Shown: positions 57,130-64,000 of the stretch, piece after piece | Layout: every line of letters begins with the position of its first letter | How positions within the stretch are numbered: position 1 is the stretch's first letter | DNA from: Oreohelix idahoensis | Lineage: Eukaryota > Mollusca > Gastropoda > Stylommatophora > Oreohelicidae | Length of the DNA: 64,000 nt | NCBI GenBank assembly: GCA_024509875.1 | Contig: JAMPIV010009922.1 | Location: 328,501-392,500, forward strand | Reading direction: 5' to 3' | The notes under the pieces: model-generated | Told to the model about the DNA's origin: nothing | Databases searched by the model: none | The model's input: only the letters and a program-made list of their open reading frames with translations | Translations under genes and position numbers: made by a program

Positions 57130-59807
57130 TTAGATTACTAAGAGAAACAGATTCATTGGTGCGTTCACAAATTCTGGTCCCGTCTGCTATGAGACCCAGA
57201 ATATTACGACATGCTCATGATTCACAATGCGCAGGTCACATGGGTTTTTCCCGAACCAAATCTAGAGTGCTATCCGCATTCTATTGGCCTGGCGTTCATA
57301 GGGATGTTAATCTCTATTGTCGTTCCTGCGTGACATGTCAGGAAGTTAAGGTAAGGGGTCCGTATCATGATGCTCCTATCCAAGCTGCGGACATACCTAT
57401 TAGACCTTTTGATAAAATGGCAATAGACATCATTGGTCCTATATTGCCATCTGCAAGAGGACATACACATATTCTCACCTGCATCGATATGTGTACGCGT
57501 TGGCCTGAGGCCATACCTCTTAAAAACACCTCATCTGCCAGTGTTGCAGAAGCTTTAATGCTGATCTTTTCACGCATTGGTTTTCCGCGTAAGATCCTAT
57601 CAGATCATGGTGTCCAGTTTATTTCCGAATCCATGTCACAGGTTATGAAGACATTGGGTATAGATAGATCTCTCAGTTCTATATACCATGCGATGTCGAA
57701 TGGATTAATTGAGAGACAGAATAGGACACTTAAGCAGTTGTTGGGTAAGATGACTCAAGATCACCCTCAGGAGTGGGACAGGGTCCTACCCGCTGCTCTC
57801 TTCGCGTATCGCGAAGTGCAAAACCAAGCAACAGGGTTTTCTCCCTTCCAGTTGGTTTTTGGCATACAACCACGCGGACCTATGTCTTTAATCCATGATT
57901 TATTGGTCGAAGATAATATACCTGAGGAAACTCAATCCTCATATGAATATGTCATCTCTTTAAGAAAGAGAATAATAGATGCCTGTAGGTTAGCTACTGC
58001 ATCATCCGAAGAGTCTAAAGAAAAAGCTCGTCTATTTGCAAATCGGTATAGACGTCTTCGCCAGCTTATTCCTGGTGACGAGGCTTTTGTTTTACTGCCT
58101 TCTCATAATAATCGTCTACTTATCACATGGAGAGGTCCATTTAGGATCATCTCAAGAATATCCGATGTCGACTACATCGTAGATATTAATGGAAAACACA
58201 AAACCTTTCACATTAACATGTTGAAAGAGTATTATTCACGTCCTGATTATTTACAATCAGTATTTCAAGCGACTGACGATCCTACTTATCATATTCACAA
58301 CTTTACTAATTTGTCAGTTATACAAGAAGAAGAATCTTCTTTTCAAGATGTACAATTGCCCATACCAGTTGTACCTCTTCATTCCACGGAAAACTGGAAT
58401 GATGTCACTATTTCTTCTTCTCTTTCGACTGATCAACGACAACAAGTTTCATCACTTCTTCAAACGTATGATAAGGTTCTCACTGACATTCCAGGTCATA
58501 CATCAGCTATTCAGCATGATATTCTCCTAACTGATGAAACACCTATCCGTATTCGTCCATATCCCATACCTTTACACTTTAGAGATAAGGTCGAAAAGGA
58601 ATTAGATGAGATGCTTCGATTAAAAATAATTGAACCATCGTTGTCACCATATGCTTCATCTATGGTGATAATTAGACAGAAGGATAATAACATTCGTCTA
58701 TGTGTAGACTATAGAAAATTAAATAAAGTCACACAATTTGACGCTGAACCTTTGCCACTTTTAGAAGATTTATTAGTAAAATTATCTCATTCTACTTTCT
58801 TCTCTAAGTTTGATCTGTCAAAAGGCTATTGGCAAGTACCATTGACAGAAAGGGCAAAACCACTCACTGCTTTCTCGACGCCCCGGGTCCTATTCCAATG
58901 GAATTTTATGCCTTTCGGGTTAGTTAACGCTCCTGCCACGTTCGTACGCATGATGCGTCGAATCCTATCTCATCATCCCAACGTCATTGCGTACATAGAC
59001 GACATTTGTCTTTTCAGTGACTCATGGGAAGAGCATTTAGAAGGATTAAACTCATTACTGTCCACGTTACAAAATCATAATTTAACTGCTAAGCCATCAA
59101 AGGCATTTGTGGGTTTCCACGAGATTTCTTTTTTGGGACACCGTATTGGTCGCGGTATGTTATACACAGAGGACAGTAATGTTTCCAAAATCCTTAACAT
59201 CTCCACACCTAAAACAAAGAAACAAGTGCGATCTCTATTAGGACTAGTACAATACTATGGGAAATTCATACCACATCTTTCGTCCATTACTGCTCCTTTC
59301 TCTTCATTACTTAGGAAAGGTGCAGCTAACGTGATTCGGTGGTCTAACGAACATCAAATCGCGTTGGATATCATAAAGAAATTTTTTTCTAATCATCCTG
59401 TTTTAAGGTTACCTAACGAGAATTTGCCATTTGTATTACGCAGCGATGCTTCTAATTACGGCGTGGGAAGTGTCTTACTACAAGAATATAATGGGACCTT
59501 GCATCCAGTTCTCTATGTGTCACGGAAGTTAACTCCAACTGAACAGAATTATTCAGTTTTAGATAAAGAACTTCTCGGGCTTGTATGGTCAATAAATAAA
59601 CTTCAGAGATTTCTGCTTGGATCACACTTTATTGTGGAATCAGACCAAAAAGCTCTTACTGCACTCAACACAAAGGACGTAAAATCTGCCAAATCTACCA
59701 GGTATGCGATCGCGTTACAACCATTTAATTTCACGATTCGATCCATACCTGACACACAGAATGTTCTCGCTGACATCTTGTCGAGATGTCCGAATGAATC
59801 GAATTAG
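57120..59807 (+). CDS. pol: Pol: integrase, reverse transcriptase, RNase H, apparently intact
   Basis: No ATG near the start; entry is expected by -1 frameshift at 57114-57120. Numbering from codon 57156: HHCC zinc domain (H19/H28, C55XXC... region RSCVTCQE near 56-63), integrase core with D91 (MAIDIIGP), D150 (LSDHGVQF) and E186 (NGLIERQN), and the C-terminal GPY/F-type module GDEAFVLLPSHNN ... WRGPF at 307-329. RT follows with LCVDYRKLN (515-523), D553 (KFDLSKGYWQ), FMPFGLVNAP, YIDD at 613-616 and FLGHRIG. RNase H has D764, E805, D830 and D873. Integrase before RT is the Gmr1-type order. All catalytic residues of the three enzymes are present, so Pol may still be functional. It ends at a TAG, 0.9 kb before the 3' LTR. 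Confidence 0.93.
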   Translation, partial: GILVRLLRETDSLVRSQILVPSAMRPRILRHAHDSQCAGHMGFSRTKSRVLSAFYWPGVHRDVNLYCRSCVTCQEVKVRGPYHDAPIQAADIPIRPFDKMAIDIIGPILPSARGHTHILTCIDMCTRWPEAIPLKNTSSASVAEALMLIFSRIGFPRKILSDHGVQFISESMSQVMKTLGIDRSLSSIYHAMSNGLIERQNRTLKQLLGKMTQDHPQEWDRVLPAALFAYREVQNQATGFSPFQLVFGIQPRGPMSLIHDLLVEDNIPEETQSSYEYVISLRKRIIDACRLATASSEESKEKARLFANRYRRLRQLIPGDEAFVLLPSHNNRLLITWRGPFRIISRISDVDYIVDINGKHKTFHINMLKEYYSRPDYLQSVFQATDDPTYHIHNFTNLSVIQEEESSFQDVQLPIPVVPLHSTENWNDVTISSSLSTDQRQQVSSLLQTYDKVLTDIPGHTSAIQHDILLTDETPIRIRPYPIPLHFRDKVEKELDEMLRLKIIEPSLSPYASSMVIIRQKDNNIRLCVDYRKLNKVTQFDAEPLPLLEDLLVKLSHSTFFSKFDLSKGYWQVPLTERAKPLTAFSTPRVLFQWNFMPFGLVNAPATFVRMMRRILSHHPNVIAYIDDICLFSDSWEEHLEGLNSLLSTLQNHNLTAKPSKAFVGFHEISFLGHRIGRGMLYTEDSNVSKILNISTPKTKKQVRSLLGLVQYYGKFIPHLSSITAPFSSLLRKGAANVIRWSNEHQIALDIIKKFFSNHPVLRLPNENLPFVLRSDASNYGVGSVLLQEYNGTLHPVLYVSRKLTPTEQNYSVLDKELLGLVWSINKLQRFLLGSHFIVESDQKALTALNTKDVKSAKSTRYAIALQPFNFTIRSIPDTQNVLADILSRCPNESN

Positions 59808-60729
59808 CAGCTACGCACTTAAGACAACTGAACTTCGACACTGACAGTTCGTCGATTGTAACTTTTACGTGTAATACCTCGATTATAAGAGTCATTAACA
59901 ATCAGTCAAGTGAAATCTACAATGCTTATGTATCAAAATAACATGGAACGTTAAGTTATATGACTATCTTTGTGAAAATAAAAGTCACTTAATTATGACA
60001 TTGAAGGGAAAATAACGTTGTAAAAGGATTATATTTTCTCACAGAAATAACATTTCAAACACTTGGATTTTCTTCGTACAACTGAACTTGTTATATTATA
60101 AACTGTTCACTAACAGAAAAATGGAACTTTCGTTATTTAAGGAACTAATAACACTATTTAAGTGAAATAAACGAATTAATTAGATTATTAAACTTAGATA
60201 CTTAGTTAGTTAACATAATGATTAATGTAATTAACTATACAATATTTAAGTAGATTTATTAATATCGGTATTTAAGCACATTAATTTAACATTGGTAATT
60301 TAATTAGTACCACAAAATGACTTAGAGACACAGTTAAGTGCGTTGATCTTATACGTATTTAAATTGTATTCTTTCATTTTTATTAATTTTTTTCACTTGT
60401 CATTTTTAAAGACATATCCATCACTTTTCTGTTTATTCTTTGGTTTCTCATCATTTATTTTCATTTGCGTTTACATTTGTGTTAATTCAATATTTCTAAA
60501 TATGTTATTTTATTTCATTTACCACATTGTACCAAAGGTGGTCAATTGTGGATGTATGCTTTTATGCATACCTTTTGTTCATTTGAGTTGATTGGAATTT
60601 CATATTTGATTATTTTTATCATGATATATTTGTAAAATAGTAATATGTAAACTTGAATCACCTCTAGTGTCGAGTATTAAAGAAAAAAATTAATATAATT
60701 AATTTTTTTGGGGGGATTGGTAAGGAATC
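59808..60729 (+). other. 3' non-coding region and polypurine tract of the nested element
   Basis: About 920 bp of AT-rich sequence; the 60343-60591 frame is T-rich and lacks motifs. The last 25 bp (GGGGGGATTGGTAAGGAATC) before TGTAGAG form a purine-rich tract that would prime plus-strand synthesis. Confidence 0.7.
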
Positions 60730-62219
60730 TGTAGAGCCCTTTTCGTAGACCTCTACACTCCTTTACAGATGAAGGTAGTATCATATTATTAAATATGTTG
60801 TCCTACCTCTGTAAGAAACTTTGCGCACCGACTCACATGAGAGTAAGTCTTATTGGTGAGTTTGATTTCTTTAGCGCACGGTTGTGCACTAAGGAAATAG
60901 GGGGTTATGCAGACCGCATGTGTATCTAGACAGTCAGTCTACGTCATAGCTGGGGTTGAGTAGTTTAGTGCCCAAGAATCAGTCCATTGATTCTTGGCGT
61001 TCGAACCCGTGTTGCGGGTATATTTTTATTGTGTATGACCGTCCGTCTGTTAGCAAGATGAGGACTCGGGTCAACAGCATTCTAGTGATATTTCTTGGGA
61101 AAAAGAAGCAAGTATGATTTTAGATCACCCGTGTGTTACCGGGGCCCGAAAGGGGAGCAAAGAATAGTAACACTGCACCCTACCATGCATGTCGTAAAAA
61201 GCGACTAAGGAGGGTTGGGCATGGGGCTGTTTACCCCGTCCCGTAAAAACTTCGCACAGTGGGCTGATCACCTGCTTGCTAGTTACTCTGATTACGGAAA
61301 CAACGATAGATTGTTTGGTCTGTTGTTATCCCACAAAGACGCCATAGGCGTGGTGGAAGCGATAGATTGATCAATTTGTTGTTGCCCTAAGACGCCACTA
61401 GGCGTACTGGCCACGGACTGCTTCGTCGGTTGGTGAACTATGTATTTCGTTCTCATGTAGACGTCTAGTTGTACCAATGACGTATTGGTGCAAAAATGGA
61501 GTCCTACTTGAAACTTATTATATGAATTGTAAAGCCGACGGATTCCGACGTTAGGATCATCCAGGATTGGCTTGATATATATGTTTATGATATAAATCAG
61601 TATTCGGCCGTTACGAATACGTACCCCGCAAAGCAGAGGTGACTCAAGTATTTGCTATATCTAAGCTATGATGCCACGAAGGTCGTAGGCAGAAAAGTAT
61701 ATTATTGTTATTCTTCATTGATTGAAAATAAGAGGCCAGTACTAAAAGGAGATACGTAGTATCGGAACATTATATGATATAAAAGACCTGACAAGGTTCT
61801 CCGTCATTGCCAAGGTCATAGGACAGTGGAAGATTGACATATCTTATATAACTGCCTCATTTGTTTAATTGGATGCCATGTTATGAACACTGTATAACTA
61901 GTCTGACGTTACCTAAGAGGTTATCTTAAGGAACGAATTAACTGTAATTTAAAATATGAAAACTTACGTTGTGTGCTGTCCAGTGAACGTCAACCATTCG
62001 TCGTCAACATTGAATGTTCGTCTAGTCAACCGTACCATGTCAAATAAATTGAATGAACTATACACCTTCTTGGCATTAGTTGATATGCCCATGGATGGAA
62101 GTTCAAGTTGACTTTTTACTACTTTGTTCAGAAATTGAATCCATTCGCGTTATGTCAAGTAGACAGATTCAACAAACCTATTTTCACACTTTCAAACAAC
62201 AACAAACGGGACTCCAACA
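60730..62219 (+). repeat. 3' LTR of the nested element (1490 bp with insertion)
   Basis: Copy of 52705-53885 with a 310-bp insertion at 61126-61435 and about ten single-base or short differences. It keeps the four inverted repeats and the GTTCGAACCC box. Confidence 0.94.
61126..61435 (+). mobile_element. Short LINE-derived element, tail-less copy without target duplication
   Basis: Starts CACCCGTGTGTTACCGGGGC like the other two copies but stops after GTCGGTTGGTG, before the GGATGGAAGAAG tail. In the 5' LTR the site reads TAGATAACTATG; here TAGAT is followed by the element and then AACTATG, so nothing is duplicated. One of the two hairpin modules has lost CT (ACGCCATAGGCGT). Confidence 0.9.
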
Positions 62220-62569
62220 CACACTCAGTATAATTAATTAGTTTAATTTTAACTCTTTAGATTAGTCTGACGTGACATTTCATTGCGACATATTTTAAGT
62301 TAATTAATTAATTAGATTTCAACATTAGACATTCTCTTTTAGTTCATATAAAATTTATGTATAACATTTATGTATAATATGATAATTAATATGTTAGATG
62401 ACTGTTAGTTAGTTAGTCGACATGACCACGACACTGTTCTAGACAGAACATCGTAGGCCATATGTCGCATTTTTGTTAAATTTTTGATATTATTCATTCA
62501 TATAGGTTTTTGAAAAAAAAGAAAAAAATCTATCGAATAGATTGTTTTTTCCCCCGGTGGACAGGGAAT
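62220..62569 (+). other. 3' internal end of the outer element
   Basis: Continuation of 51936-52704 after the nested insertion. Contains a C-rich CCCCCGG and the purine tract GGTGGACAGGGAA adjoining the 3' LTR. No gene. Confidence 0.75.
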
Positions 62570-63492
<923 letters not shown>

Positions 63493-63824
63493 AGAGCCAA
63501 TAAATAAGAAGAATTTTACTGTTCTTTCAGTTGGGGGCTTGTACGAGCTAAATTAAATTATATAACACCTCTACACAAACGTTGTCGGGCAGATAAAAGT
63601 TAACATTGCTAAGATCCATTCAGCATTGTTCTTGACTTCTGAAATAGCATGTGGACAATCCCTCGAGGTGGAAGCATCAGCATCCTTCTATCTGCATCTC
63701 TGCCAAGAGTAATCTTGTCCGATGTAGACACCTTTGAAAATCCACATTAGGTATTCTAGGTTATGGCCATTGTTGGACAATCACTGCAGAGCAAAGAGGA
63801 GGCAACCCAAGATATATATATATA
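63493..63824. other. No gene recognised
   Basis: Flank of the outer element, starting with its AGAGC target duplication; short (TA)n near 63811. Confidence 0.45.
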
Positions 63825-64000
63825 CTGTTCAAAAATAGAAACGCAACTTTTTTGGTGTTACTTTTATAAATGATATTCGCTGATTGGACATCAGTCACCC
63901 TATCGACTGTGTCCATCTGACCATTAACTTCTTGTGGTTACCTGAATTGTACTGACCTCACGATTCGTGAGGTCATAAAAGAGGTCAAGGTCAAAAAAAC
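63825..64000 (+). mobile_element. Probable end of a Tc1-like element or MITE, cut by the window
   Basis: After a TA run the sequence reads TACTGTTCAAAAATAGAAACGC, the style of terminal inverted repeats of many Tc1/mariner elements inserted at TA. An inverted repeat CTCACGATTCGTGAG lies near 63957. The other end is outside the window, so the call is tentative. Confidence 0.45.

Larger units (their letters stand above)
52705..62219 (+). mobile_element. Nested, nearly complete Gmr1-like LTR retrotransposon (9.5 kb)
   Basis: Bounded by LTRs 52705-53885 and 60730-62219 (TG...CA) and a 5-bp duplication CACAC at 52700-52704 and 62220-62224. The order is Gag (54865-56439), protease (56440-57129), integrase-RT-RNase H (57120-59807), a GGGGGGATTGG purine-rich tract, LTR. 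LTRs differ at only about ten positions over about 1180 bp besides a 310-bp insertion in the 3' LTR, so insertion is recent. Pol catalytic residues are all present. Defects: two compensating frameshifts in Gag, and a UAG between Gag and protease that may or may not be a defect. This is the best candidate in the window for a recently active element. Confidence 0.95.

Overview
The window looks like a repeat-dense intergenic or pericentric stretch of an invertebrate animal nuclear genome. The evidence is eukaryotic retroelements (Ty3/gypsy-type LTR elements, APE-type LINEs, Tc1-like transposons), tRNA-headed SINEs with a shared core, long (TA)n tracts, minisatellites, and no recognisable host exon. 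A lophotrochozoan, possibly a mollusc, is my best guess from the style of SINEs and LINEs; this is inference, not proof. I found no bacterial gene, CRISPR array, rRNA gene or functional tRNA gene.

Layout. 1-3904: a decayed LTR retrotransposon (+), cut by the window start, with order Gag-protease-INTEGRASE-RT-RNase H. 3905-14130: SINEs (5034-5389, 8075-8432, 10908-11655), LINE fragments, one SINE split by a LINE, and three minisatellites. 14136-21140: LINE fragments on both strands around a 2.2-kb satellite of 45-bp units (15795-17975, with a 404-bp higher-order period) and a 51-bp minisatellite split by a LINE. 21141-24368: an LTR element (-) with fused Gag-protease and membrane segments. 26276-30190: LINE, Tc1-like and SINE relics between (TA)n tracts. 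30190-41160: one LINE (-), with endonuclease and RT, split by a 7.8-kb LTR element (30654-38490, duplicated target TTACC) whose right LTR itself carries a 340-bp LINE-derived insertion. 41596-44543: a LINE RNase H relic, a Ginger/KRBA2-type integrase relic, and a young LINE. 46558-63492: an LTR element (target AGAGC) into which a second, nearly complete LTR element (52705-62219, target CACAC) has inserted.

Main points. (1) Three separate elements encode integrase before reverse transcriptase, the copia-like order known from the Gmr1 group of Ty3/gypsy elements, and their capsids resemble the SCAN domain. (2) The inner element 52705-62219 has an intact 883+ codon pol preceded by an exact A AAA AAG slippery heptamer in a 30-nt Pro/Pol overlap, plus an in-frame UAG between Gag and protease. 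(3) The outer element 46558-63492 carries, where Gag should be, a coiled-coil protein ending in an RRM, an architecture recalling LINE-1 ORF1p; I know of no named LTR family with it. (4) A 337-340-bp element without Pol III boxes, inserted in three LTRs, shares its 3' end (hairpin plus GAA tail) with a LINE in the same window, so a LINE and its parasite are both present.

The genes do not form a host pathway. Their logic is parasitic: LTR elements supply Gag/Pol, LINEs supply endonuclease/RT that can also mobilise SINEs and LINE-derived short elements, and nested target duplications allow the order of insertions to be read.
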